This document shows positions 8,174 through 14,709 of a stretch of 20,569 nt of DNA, one piece after another (positions within the stretch are counted from its first letter, which is position 1; every line of letters begins with the position of its first letter). Source of the stretch: CAZNYN01 sp964577295 (GTDB lineage: Bacteria; Synergistota; Synergistia; Synergistales; Synergistaceae); NCBI GenBank assembly GCA_964577295.1, contig CAZNYN010000036.1, positions 1-20,569 on the forward strand, given 5' to 3'. The translations under genes and the position numbers were made by a program. The notes beneath the pieces are model-generated. The model was not told the origin of the DNA. It worked only from the letters and a program-made list of their open reading frames with translations, and did no database searches.

Positions 8174-9271
8174 TTAAAAGCACGGCCCTTTCTCGCCTAT
8201 TACTCCCCTTGGGAAATTCTCTTTTGTAAGTTCCAGTTCGGGCATGGACGGAACGTCCTTCCAGTTTATCAGAAGTTCCTCCATCTCCTGCCACGTGCGA
8301 GCCATAGCACCGCGTCTTCTTAGCTGAGCCGCTCCCGGAAATCCCTTAAAAAGAGCCGCAAGCATCCTCCGCGCTATCATAAGAGCAAGAGACTCGCATT
8401 CAGCTTTGCAAATATTCCTGCCAAGCTCTCTGAGAAGGCGCGACTGCAGCTCCGAGTCGGGCTCCGTGAAGATATCGGGAATATCTCCGCCCATCGCTTT
8501 AAGTGTCTTGGGGATTATAAATACATCCCTCAATATTCCGCGCCCAGCCAAAACTGCGGAACAGCCCCTATCTATGTAGTCGGCGAAATCGGAGGGTTCG
8601 TAGCAGTCTCCGCTGCCTCCTATCATTCCGGGAAATCGCGAGGCTATTGCCTCCACCGCGTCTCTTGAAGCACGCCCTTCATATCTCTGCACCGGAGTTC
8701 TTCCGTGGACAAAGATGAAATCCGCACCGGCTTCAAAGAGTATTTCGCAGAATCGTATTGTGTCAATATCGTTCCACTCCGGCATTATTCTTACTTTTGA
8801 CCAGACAGGCAGTCCCAGAGGCTTTAATATTTTCATCATAGCCGCCGCTTCCGCCGTGTCTTCCATGAGCTTTGAGCCGCTTCCCTTTTTTGTAACTTTT
8901 GGCATAGGGCATGCCATGTTTATCTCTATTCCGTCAAACTTGCGTATAGAAAGAGCGACTTCCGCTCCTTTTATAATCTCTTCTGCCTTAGGGCCGAAAA
9001 GCTGCAGCACTACAGGGTGTTCCGACTCGTCTCCGTTTAAGAGTTCCTTTGTCTTTCTGCCTCTGTGGCAAAGCCCTACGGCACTTACCATTTCTGTATG
9101 TACAAGCCCCGCTCCCAAATCTTTATAAAATTTGCGCAGAGAGCCGAAGGTTATTCCGGCAAGTGGTGCGAGCCATATCGGATTGTTTACCGTTATTCCG
9201 CCGATTTTCCTTGGATAGCCCGGAACAGTGTTGTTTTTAATGCTGATTTCGCATGATTCTATTTCCTGCAA
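8174..9271 (-). CDS. dusB: tRNA-dihydrouridine synthase, DusB-like
   Basis: Dus enzymes are flavoproteins that reduce uridines in the tRNA D-loop to dihydrouridine with NADPH. The 365-residue product has the FMN-binding TIM barrel: APLAGITFGSLR near the N-terminus, the catalytic Cys121 in INMACPMPKVTKKGSGS, VWSKVRIM, the FMN/tRNA motif FVHGRTPVQRYEGRA, and GGSGD where most relatives have GNGD. A C-terminal helical tRNA-binding domain follows. The start is a TTG at 9271; no in-frame ATG occurs for about 60 codons and this start keeps the barrel complete, with GGAAAGG about 10 bases upstream. It is 26 bases after coaX and probably cotranscribed with it. The N-terminus is somewhat extended and its exact first residue is uncertain. 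Confidence 0.92.
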   Translation of the reverse strand: MQEIESCEISIKNNTVPGYPRKIGGITVNNPIWLAPLAGITFGSLRKFYKDLGAGLVHTEMVSAVGLCHRGRKTKELLNGDESEHPVVLQLFGPKAEEIIKGAEVALSIRKFDGIEINMACPMPKVTKKGSGSKLMEDTAEAAAMMKILKPLGLPVWSKVRIMPEWNDIDTIRFCEILFEAGADFIFVHGRTPVQRYEGRASRDAVEAIASRFPGMIGGSGDCYEPSDFADYIDRGCSAVLAGRGILRDVFIIPKTLKAMGGDIPDIFTEPDSELQSRLLRELGRNICKAECESLALMIARRMLAALFKGFPGAAQLRRRGAMARTWQEMEELLINWKDVPSMPELELTKENFPRGVIGEKGPCF

Positions 9272-9297
9272 AACGTCAAAACCTTTCCTGCGCGTAT

Positions 9298-10059
9298 TTA
9301 TCTGTTTTTATCGTAAAGTATCCTCAGTCCGTCAAGTGTAAGCCACTGGTCTGCCTCTTTGATTATTTCGGAGTACTCGGTCATAATCTGGGCGTGCCCG
9401 CCAGTGGCGACGACTCTGCACTCTCCGCCCAGCTCGCGGAAGACACCTCGCAGGAGAGTATCCACCATCCCTGCCGTTCCGTAGACTATGCCTGACTGTA
9501 TGGCTTCCGTAGTGTCAACACCTATGTAGTGTCCGGGAGCTTCGAGGGCTATCTGGGGCAGTTTTGCTGTACGGGAGAAGAGAGATTCCATACCAAGCTC
9601 CATACCCGGAGATATCGTGCCTCCTATGTATGATCCGTCGGAAGCAATGACATCAAGAGTTATGGCTGTGCCCAAATCTACTATCACAAGAGGCGCTCCG
9701 TATTTACTGATGCCTGCCACTGCATTCAGCAGTCTGTCCGCTCCGAGACCTGACGGGTTGTTAATTTTTATCGTGAGCCCTGTGTCTAAATTCGTCGTCA
9801 CTTTTTTTACAGGTACTTTTATATACTCTCTGACACCCTGCATGAACATTTCGTCGAGAGACGGAACAACACTGGCATACATTGCCGCTTTTATATCATT
9901 TCTGTTTATCGAATATGATTCCAGCAGCCCCTGTATCATAAACCCGACTTCGTCAACCGTCTGTCTTTTTGACGTGAGACGCCAGTGCTGCAGAAGTTTC
10001 TCGCCTTTGTATATGCCCATTACGGTGTTTGTATTTCCTACATCCAGTACAAGAAGCAT
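9298..10059 (-). CDS. coaX: Type III pantothenate kinase
   Basis: CoaX phosphorylates pantothenate, the first step of coenzyme A synthesis; the type III enzyme is not feedback-inhibited by CoA and needs a monovalent cation. The 253-residue length is normal. The ASKHA-fold signatures are present: LDVGNTNT with Asp6 (phosphate binding), GLGADRLLNAVA (104-115), and IVDLGTAITLDV (126-137) with GGTISPGMELGM. The ATG at 10059 has GGAGG 9 bases upstream. It precedes dusB by 26 bases and follows comEC after a 112-base gap in which I see no convincing terminator or promoter. Confidence 0.96.
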   Translation of the reverse strand: MLLVLDVGNTNTVMGIYKGEKLLQHWRLTSKRQTVDEVGFMIQGLLESYSINRNDIKAAMYASVVPSLDEMFMQGVREYIKVPVKKVTTNLDTGLTIKINNPSGLGADRLLNAVAGISKYGAPLVIVDLGTAITLDVIASDGSYIGGTISPGMELGMESLFSRTAKLPQIALEAPGHYIGVDTTEAIQSGIVYGTAGMVDTLLRGVFRELGGECRVVATGGHAQIMTEYSEIIKEADQWLTLDGLRILYDKNR

Positions 10060-10171
10060 CTATATTATCCTCCGTCAAAAGATTTCCCGCATTTTTAAAA
10101 TTCCGTGTCAAAGCAGGAAGCGCCTTTTTCTTTTCAGATATAAATCGAACATCTTATCTATTTTACAACAT

Positions 10172-11611
10172 TTATGCAAAAAATAGGAGAAGCAGTGTAA
10201 AAAGTGAGGCAATCGGAATTATTCTCTTATAAGGAGCTCCAGAAGCAAATAGCGACGCGGAAAGGAATACAAAAATCCCCATCACTGTCATCTGATAGGT
10301 GTTAACCGCACTCCATGGGAGAATAGATGTCAGAAATTCCGAAAGCACAGCCCATAAAACAAGTATGCTTTCCATAACCCAAGCCACGAAAGCTCCGCCC
10401 TGAATGTGCAACAAAGCAGGCAGAGATGCCGCTATGACACAGGGAAATATAAAGGAAAAGAGCGGAACTGCAATGATGTTTATAAAGATACCGGCAATCG
10501 GTACTTCCTTAAACACAGCAGCCACTATCGGGGCAGTTACAAACCATACCAGCACCGAGGCCGCAATGAGGGCTGTCTTGTGCTCTCTTCTTACGGACAA
10601 GAATGACGACAGGAACAACGATGCCGTAACGGAGAGCTGCCAGCCGACATCGAAAAAATACCACGGATTCCAAAGCAGCATGAGAAGCGCCGCGGCGGAG
10701 ACGCTGTTAAATGCCGTTGACGGTTTGCCTAGGGCAAGCCCCAAAAGGTATATCTGCACCATTATTCCCGCTCTGATTCCTCCCGCAGGCAGTCCCGCAA
10801 AGATTAAATAGAGCCACATGATAATAGATACGGATAAAAATTTTATAAAGCCCTTTTTAAAGAATAGGGAGAGCATGAATACCAGCACACCGACATGAAA
10901 GCCCGATACGGAAAGCAGGTGTACCGTCCCCGCACTTCTGTGCAGAGCAGCAAGCTCTTTGTCGCTTTCCCCTACTGTCAGAGCCAGCATGTAGCCCGCC
11001 ATGTGCTTTGGCAGAGTCTCGGTTATGCGTGAGCGTACCGCGGATTTCCAAAGGTAAATTCCCGAAGGAGGCGAAATTTCCTTTATCTCAAACGGCACAA
11101 GCTTTGCGGCTGCGGATTTTCCCCTCCAGAAGAGGTATTCATCAAAGCCGCGGCTCTTCGCGTCAGCCCTTTTAAAGGGAAAAAGAGCGCCTCTGACATA
11201 GACGGAACTGCCCGCAGACGGAGCATTCTCAGGGTGGATGTATGATACGAAATTGCCTAACTCCGTCTTTATGAGCAGAGCTTTGACCTTGCCCCAATCC
11301 CTTTTCATTGTGACTTTGCCATTTGTCTCTATTGATGAAGGAAGGCTCTCCGCTCTGTGTATGCGCCATAGAGAGAGTGCGGATAGAGCCGAGGCCAGTA
11401 CTATTATGAGTATTGTCACACTGCCCCAGGAACGAACGATATTCGGAGTCGCTAAAAAAATCCACGCAAGTGCTATGAGAAGAGTAAGTGATGCCGTTAA
11501 ATACAGAGAAACTCCCCTCGAATCCGCAAATATTGCGAATACGACGGGGAGCAATATGGCAAAAGCGGGGGCCGAGACGGAAGGGCCGCCTCTAATTTCC
11601 CGTACGGACAA
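10172..11611 (-). CDS. comEC: ComEC/Rec2-family DNA uptake channel, short form
   Basis: ComEC forms the inner-membrane channel that brings single-stranded DNA into naturally competent cells. The product is about 479 residues. It has hydrophobic N-terminal segments (about 15-80), a soluble OB-like region (about 95-180, with FDEYLFWRGKSAAAKLV), then the Competence domain starting at HLLSVSGFHVGVLVF (231-245) and many membrane helices to the C-terminus. Classical ComEC is about 700-800 residues and ends in a metallo-beta-lactamase-like domain; this one stops after the membrane part, and no MBL coding sequence lies downstream before coaX. The start is uncertain: the TTG at 11611 overlaps comEA by 20 bases and has no clear ribosome binding site, so coupled translation or a later start is possible. 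It follows comEA, as in most competence operons. Confidence 0.85.
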   Translation of the reverse strand: MSVREIRGGPSVSAPAFAILLPVVFAIFADSRGVSLYLTASLTLLIALAWIFLATPNIVRSWGSVTILIIVLASALSALSLWRIHRAESLPSSIETNGKVTMKRDWGKVKALLIKTELGNFVSYIHPENAPSAGSSVYVRGALFPFKRADAKSRGFDEYLFWRGKSAAAKLVPFEIKEISPPSGIYLWKSAVRSRITETLPKHMAGYMLALTVGESDKELAALHRSAGTVHLLSVSGFHVGVLVFMLSLFFKKGFIKFLSVSIIMWLYLIFAGLPAGGIRAGIMVQIYLLGLALGKPSTAFNSVSAAALLMLLWNPWYFFDVGWQLSVTASLFLSSFLSVRREHKTALIAASVLVWFVTAPIVAAVFKEVPIAGIFINIIAVPLFSFIFPCVIAASLPALLHIQGGAFVAWVMESILVLWAVLSEFLTSILPWSAVNTYQMTVMGIFVFLSASLFASGAPYKRIIPIASLFTLLLLFFA

Positions 11612-12314
11612 GAGTTTTTATTGCCTCATATTTTTTAGGGCCTATGCCTTTCACGAGCATGAGATCTTCCGTTCTTGCAAAAGCTCCGTTTGAGTCGCGG
11701 TAGGCTATTATCGCCAGTGCGGTTTTTGGCCCTATGCCCGGCAGGGATTCAAGCTCCTGCTGTGAGGCCTTGTTTATATTAATCGCCCCATTTTGAGCAG
11801 AAGAGCTCTTTGTGCTCACAGACTGTCGATTTGCCGCCGTGCCCTGAGCTGCGCCTGCCGCGGATGGAGCGGGCGAACTCTCCCCTATTTTGGGAAATCT
11901 TATGTGAGCTCCGTCTTCAAGGGGCGCGGCAAGGTTGACCGCCTCTTGGTCGGAATTTGAAGCAAAGCCCCCAGCATATTCAAGAGCCTGATAGACCCTC
12001 GCCCCTGCGGGGATTGTATAGACACCCGGTTTTTTGACGGCACCTGTAATATAGACAACCCATGATGACGGTGCCGACTCCTGCGGAGCGGATGCAAGCC
12101 TCTGAGCGGGAGTGCCCGAACTCGCTTGCGGCTCCGCCGCGCCGCTGTTCTTGGAAGAAACATCTATTGTATCTTCCATAACGGGAACAGATGAGACCGA
12201 GGCAGTATCCTGTCCGAATTTGCCCTTAAACGAGGTGAGAAGAACCGCCGCAAGCAGAAAACAGAAGAGACCGCCTGCTACCAGCAGAATATTAACCTTG
12301 CGATTGTCGTACAT
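11592..12314 (-). CDS. comEA: Competence DNA-binding protein ComEA with SLBB domain
   Basis: ComEA is a membrane-anchored receptor that binds double-stranded DNA outside the inner membrane and hands it to ComEC. The 240-residue product has one N-terminal membrane anchor (about 9-28), a low-complexity Ser/Ala/Pro linker (about 40-84), an SLBB-type domain (about 85-141, YITGAVKKPGVYTIPAGARV), a second Ser/Ala linker, and a C-terminal tandem helix-hairpin-helix domain (178-236) with LPGIGPKTA and VKGIGPKKY, the DNA-binding turns. The ATG at 12314 has GGAGG 6 bases upstream and is separated from the miaB stop by one base (TGATATG). Confidence 0.94.
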   Translation of the reverse strand: MYDNRKVNILLVAGGLFCFLLAAVLLTSFKGKFGQDTASVSSVPVMEDTIDVSSKNSGAAEPQASSGTPAQRLASAPQESAPSSWVVYITGAVKKPGVYTIPAGARVYQALEYAGGFASNSDQEAVNLAAPLEDGAHIRFPKIGESSPAPSAAGAAQGTAANRQSVSTKSSSAQNGAININKASQQELESLPGIGPKTALAIIAYRDSNGAFARTEDLMLVKGIGPKKYEAIKTLVRTGN

Positions 12315-12315
12315 A

Positions 12316-13641
12316 TCACGCCTCCGTATCTATTTTTTCACCCTCGAGTGACCAGTGGCTTCCCCTTGTAATACGCACTTTAAAAAATTTGCCTATGTCA
12401 TCCGGGCTTCCCGGCACAATAACAACCTTATCCGTGTCGGTGCGTCCCTGCAGAAGCCCTTCGCCGCGCGGAGCAGGTCCGTCTATCAATATTTCAAGCT
12501 CTCGCCCCTCGTAGCCTTCGTTAAAACTTCTGGCAAGCATGGACTGCATGTCATTTATCTCGTTAAGGCGCGCAGCCTTTACTCTGTTTTCGATTTGATT
12601 GTCCATAACGGCTGCCCTTGTGCCTTCGCGCGGTGAGTATGCGGCCGTGTGAACTATGTCAAATCCGACGTTTTTAAGCAAGTTGTACGAATCTCTGAAT
12701 TCCTCGTCTGTCTCCCCGGGGAAACCTACTATAAGGTCTGTCGTGAGACTTACATCAGGGAGAACTTTTCTTATTCTCTCCACCAAGGCGAGATACTGAG
12801 CGGAAGTATAGCCTCTGTTCATCTCCTGCAATATTCTGTCGCTGCCTGACTGAACAGGCAAGTTTATCGCGCGGCATATGGAGGGAGTGGAGGCCATAAC
12901 CTCAAGTATATCCTCGTCAAAATCTTTGGGGTGTGACGTGGCGAAGCGCAGACGCTTTATTCCGTCTACCATGGAAACATCCTTCAGCAGTGATGAAAAT
13001 CTGTAGCCGTCGTTTTTATCCTTGCCGTAAGCGTCAACGTTCTGACCGAGCAAAGTTATCTCCGAGACTCCGTTTGCGACAAGAGTCTTTACTTCGTTTA
13101 AAATTTCCTCGTGAGCGCGTGACTGCAGACGCCCTCTCACATGAGGTACTATGCAGTAGGAGCAGAACCTGTCGCATCCGTATGTTATGGTCACATAAGC
13201 CTTAAACGGGTTAAGTCTCTCTGTCGGCACAACTTCCAGATCCGTAAGAGCGCGGGGGTCATCATCCATAAAGAAACGCTGAACTCCGTCAGACATAACG
13301 TCCTCAATTCCCTGAGGAACAAGCCCAAGATGGCGAGGCCCAGAGACAAGGCGGACACAGGAAAACTTCTTTGCCATATCACAGCCTATTCTCTGAGCCA
13401 TACAGCCTACCAATACCACCGCAGGCGATGAATTTTTTCTGTATCTCACATCATAGCGGCCTATTTCGCTTGCGACTTTTTGTTCCGCCTTTTCTCTTAT
13501 ACTGCAAGTGACAAGTATTACCACATCCGCGCTCTCATCGGAGCACTCTTCCCATCCTTTATGCTTCATAGCTGTACGAAGCCTGTCACCGTCGTATGAA
13601 TTCATCTGACAACCAAAAACTCTTATGGCAAATTTATGCAA
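12316..13641 (-). CDS. miaB: tRNA-2-methylthio-N6-dimethylallyladenosine synthase
   Basis: MiaB is a radical-SAM methylthiotransferase that converts i6A37 of tRNAs to ms2i6A37. The 441-residue product has the UPF0004 N-terminal domain with cluster ligands Cys11 (FGCQMNSYD), Cys46 (VTCSIREKAE) and Cys80 (VGCMAQR); the radical-SAM motif Cys156-x3-Cys160-x2-Cys163 in YGCDRFCSYCIVPHVRGR; and a C-terminal TRAM domain (about 375-436, EILIDGPAPRGEGLLQGRT). The start is a TTG at 13641 with AAGGGG 8 bases upstream. It is the first gene of the minus-strand block and has a good promoter just upstream, back to back with that of the exported-protein gene. Cys positions fit MiaB well; MtaB or RimO is less likely. 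Confidence 0.95.
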   Translation of the reverse strand: MHKFAIRVFGCQMNSYDGDRLRTAMKHKGWEECSDESADVVILVTCSIREKAEQKVASEIGRYDVRYRKNSSPAVVLVGCMAQRIGCDMAKKFSCVRLVSGPRHLGLVPQGIEDVMSDGVQRFFMDDDPRALTDLEVVPTERLNPFKAYVTITYGCDRFCSYCIVPHVRGRLQSRAHEEILNEVKTLVANGVSEITLLGQNVDAYGKDKNDGYRFSSLLKDVSMVDGIKRLRFATSHPKDFDEDILEVMASTPSICRAINLPVQSGSDRILQEMNRGYTSAQYLALVERIRKVLPDVSLTTDLIVGFPGETDEEFRDSYNLLKNVGFDIVHTAAYSPREGTRAAVMDNQIENRVKAARLNEINDMQSMLARSFNEGYEGRELEILIDGPAPRGEGLLQGRTDTDKVVIVPGSPDDIGKFFKVRITRGSHWSLEGEKIDTEA

Positions 13642-13676
13642 GTAAGTATCCCCTTTGTTCTGACTTTATGGGTAGA

Positions 13677-13705
13677 ATTATATGTGCATAACGCAAAACT
13701 TTCCA
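13677..13705 (-). promoter_or_regulatory. Promoter of miaB
   Basis: On the minus strand a perfect TATAAT (13677-13682) lies 17 bases downstream of TGGAAA (13700-13705). The start would be near 13670, about 30 bases before the TTG of miaB. The element overlaps the oppositely oriented promoter of the next + strand gene, so the two may compete. Confidence 0.6.
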
Positions 13706-13720
13706 CCCATATTGTATAAT
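13692..13720 (+). promoter_or_regulatory. Promoter of the small exported-protein gene
   Basis: A perfect TATAAT is at 13715-13720. The matching -35 position (about 13692-13697) is poor. The start would be near 13727, leaving a leader of about 17 bases that contains the ribosome binding site GGAGG. Confidence 0.55.
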
Positions 13721-13743
13721 AACAGAGTATGGAGGTGTATGTA

Positions 13744-14208
13744 ATGAAGAAAATATCGGTTCTCTGTTTTTGCATGGCAACAATATTAATATTTTGCTCC
13801 TGCGCCTCGGCGTCTCTGCCGGACATATCAGGATGGAACAACGGAGAGGTAAGAAAGACAGAACTTAAAACGGTATCGGGAAACAGAGGAATATGGCTTG
13901 AAAGAGATTACAGAACCGCGGAAGGAACTTTTTTTCACGCAGTATGGATGGAAGGCTCAGGTGAAAAGGGCTGGGATATAAGCAAAAAAACAGCTTCATC
14001 CGATGACTCCGTCCGCTTAAACGAAATATCCTCCAAAATTTTTGAAATATCGGGAAACAGTGCTCTGCTGGAAAAACATCCGATAACAGGGCTGAGCCTT
14101 ACAGTAAAAATAACAAAAAAGGGAACTCTGACACTGGAATCGACAACGGCAGACGAGGATGAAATAATCAAAGCGGCGGAAGCGATAATAAAATCGCCCG
14201 AATTTTAA
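13744..14208 (+). CDS. Small exported protein, possible lipoprotein, unknown function
   Basis: I do not recognise the family. The 154-residue product starts with a signal peptide (MKKISVLCFCMATILIFCSC). It could be lipidated at Cys20 (preceding residues F-C-S, not a perfect lipobox) or cut by signal peptidase I after ASA (residue 23). The mature part is about 130 residues, soluble, with GIWLERDYR, TFFHAVWMEGSGEKGW and a C-terminal alternating pattern (LTVKITKKGTLTLES) that suggests beta strands, followed by an acidic helix. The ATG at 13744 has GGAGG 8 bases upstream; an in-frame ATG at 13729 overlaps that site and is unlikely. It has its own promoter and terminator, so it is a single-gene unit. 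The signal peptide is unusually cysteine-rich. Confidence 0.8.
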   Translation: MKKISVLCFCMATILIFCSCASASLPDISGWNNGEVRKTELKTVSGNRGIWLERDYRTAEGTFFHAVWMEGSGEKGWDISKKTASSDDSVRLNEISSKIFEISGNSALLEKHPITGLSLTVKITKKGTLTLESTTADEDEIIKAAEAIIKSPEF

Positions 14209-14230
14209 GACAAATTATAATTACAAAAAG

Positions 14231-14264
14231 ACGGAGGACAGCAGAAAAATCTGTCCTCCGTTTT
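14231..14264 (+). terminator. Terminator after the exported-protein gene
   Basis: An 11-base-pair stem (14231-14241 with 14251-14261) closes a 9-base loop and is followed by TTTT; AAAAAG precedes the stem, so it could also stop transcription from the other side. It begins 22 bases after the stop codon. Confidence 0.85.
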
Positions 14265-14277
14265 AACTGCTGCATAG

Positions 14278-14315
14278 GCAAAAACAACAAAAAACCCCGT
14301 CTTATCAGACGGGGT
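14278..14315 (-). terminator. Terminator of the ferredoxin-tRNA unit
   Basis: On the minus strand a 9-base-pair stem ACCCCGTCT/AGACGGGGT (14307-14315 with 14294-14302) with a GATA loop is followed by TTTTTTGTTGTTTTTG. It starts 11 bases after the 3' end of the tRNA. No other terminator lies between the ferredoxin gene and this one. Confidence 0.9.
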
Positions 14316-14325
14316 GAGTTTTCGA

Positions 14326-14402
14326 TGGTGGGCCCATCAGGAATCGAACCTGAAACCATCCGGTTATGAGCCGGGAGCTCTAACCAATTGAGCTATGGGC
14401 CC
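14326..14402 (-). tRNA. tRNA with CAT anticodon, probably tRNA-Ile2 (lysidine-modified)
   Basis: This is a 77-base cloverleaf with an encoded CCA. The acceptor stem GGGCCCA/TGGGCCC pairs perfectly, D-stem GCTC/GAGC and T-stem TCAGG/CCTGA with loop TTCGATT are standard, and the anticodon loop CTCATAA carries CAT. The G1-C72 pair rules out the initiator tRNA. C4-G69 and C5-G68 match the determinants known for TilS, the enzyme that makes lysidine at C34 and turns such tRNAs into isoleucine acceptors for AUA; E. coli elongator tRNA-Met lacks them. I therefore favour Ile2 over Met, with moderate confidence. One oddity is a C27-A43 mismatch at the top of the anticodon stem. The 5' end is only 7 bases after the ferredoxin stop codon. 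Confidence 0.93.
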
Positions 14403-14409
14403 GCTTGTG

Positions 14410-14589
14410 TTACTCGGCGGTGATTGCGGAAACGGGGCAGCTGTCGACTGCTTCTTTTGCCAGACCTAAATTTTCCTGCGATATTACCATCGCTTTTCCT
14501 TCATTTTCATCCAGCTTGAAGACTTCGGGACAGAGCTGAGCGCATACGCCACAACCTATACAATCATCTAGGTTTATCTTAACACTCAT
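14410..14589 (-). CDS. Single-cluster [4Fe-4S] ferredoxin
   Basis: This is a small soluble electron carrier. The 59-residue product closely resembles Thermotoga-type ferredoxins: CIGCGVCAQLCPEVF supplies Cys10, Cys13 and Cys16, and the fourth ligand is Cys51 in SCPVSAI. Cys20 is also present. In T. maritima the equivalent cysteine forms a disulfide with another near position 43, but here that position is Leu, so no disulfide is expected. I chose the ATG at 14589; GTG codons 3-4 codons earlier overlap the only upstream purine-rich site (GAAGGGTGG). It has a strong promoter and is followed after 7 bases by a tRNA with no terminator between, so both are probably on one transcript. The redox partner cannot be told from here. 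Confidence 0.92.
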   Translation of the reverse strand: MSVKINLDDCIGCGVCAQLCPEVFKLDENEGKAMVISQENLGLAKEAVDSCPVSAITAE

Positions 14590-14615
14590 GGCACGCACCA
14601 CCCTTCCGACGAAAG

Positions 14616-14644
14616 ATTTTACGCTATGATTCCAAATACGTCAA
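14616..14644 (-). promoter_or_regulatory. Promoter of the ferredoxin-tRNA unit
   Basis: On the minus strand TTGACG (14639-14644) and TAAAAT (14616-14621) are exactly 17 bases apart, one of the best promoter matches in the window. The start would be near 14609, leaving a leader of about 20 bases before the ferredoxin ATG. Confidence 0.8.
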
Positions 14645-14673
14645 CCCTTTTTATTTATAAATTTTATGTCCGA

Positions 14674-14697
14674 TTATTGCAAAATAGTGTGCAATAA
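14674..14697 (-). other. AT-rich hairpin downstream of the MATE gene
   Basis: TTATTGCA and TGCAATAA form an 8-base-pair stem with an 8-base loop, 12 bases beyond the MATE stop codon. On neither strand is it followed by a clear run of T, so it may protect or process the 3' end rather than be a standard terminator. It also lies upstream of the ferredoxin promoter. Confidence 0.35.
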
Positions 14698-14709
14698 AAA
14701 TTAGGTATC

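Noticed and set aside
10060..10171. TTGACA in the comEC-coaX gap on the minus strand as a coaX promoter.
   Set aside because: At 16-18 bases downstream there is no acceptable -10, so I do not call a promoter; coaX may be read from upstream.
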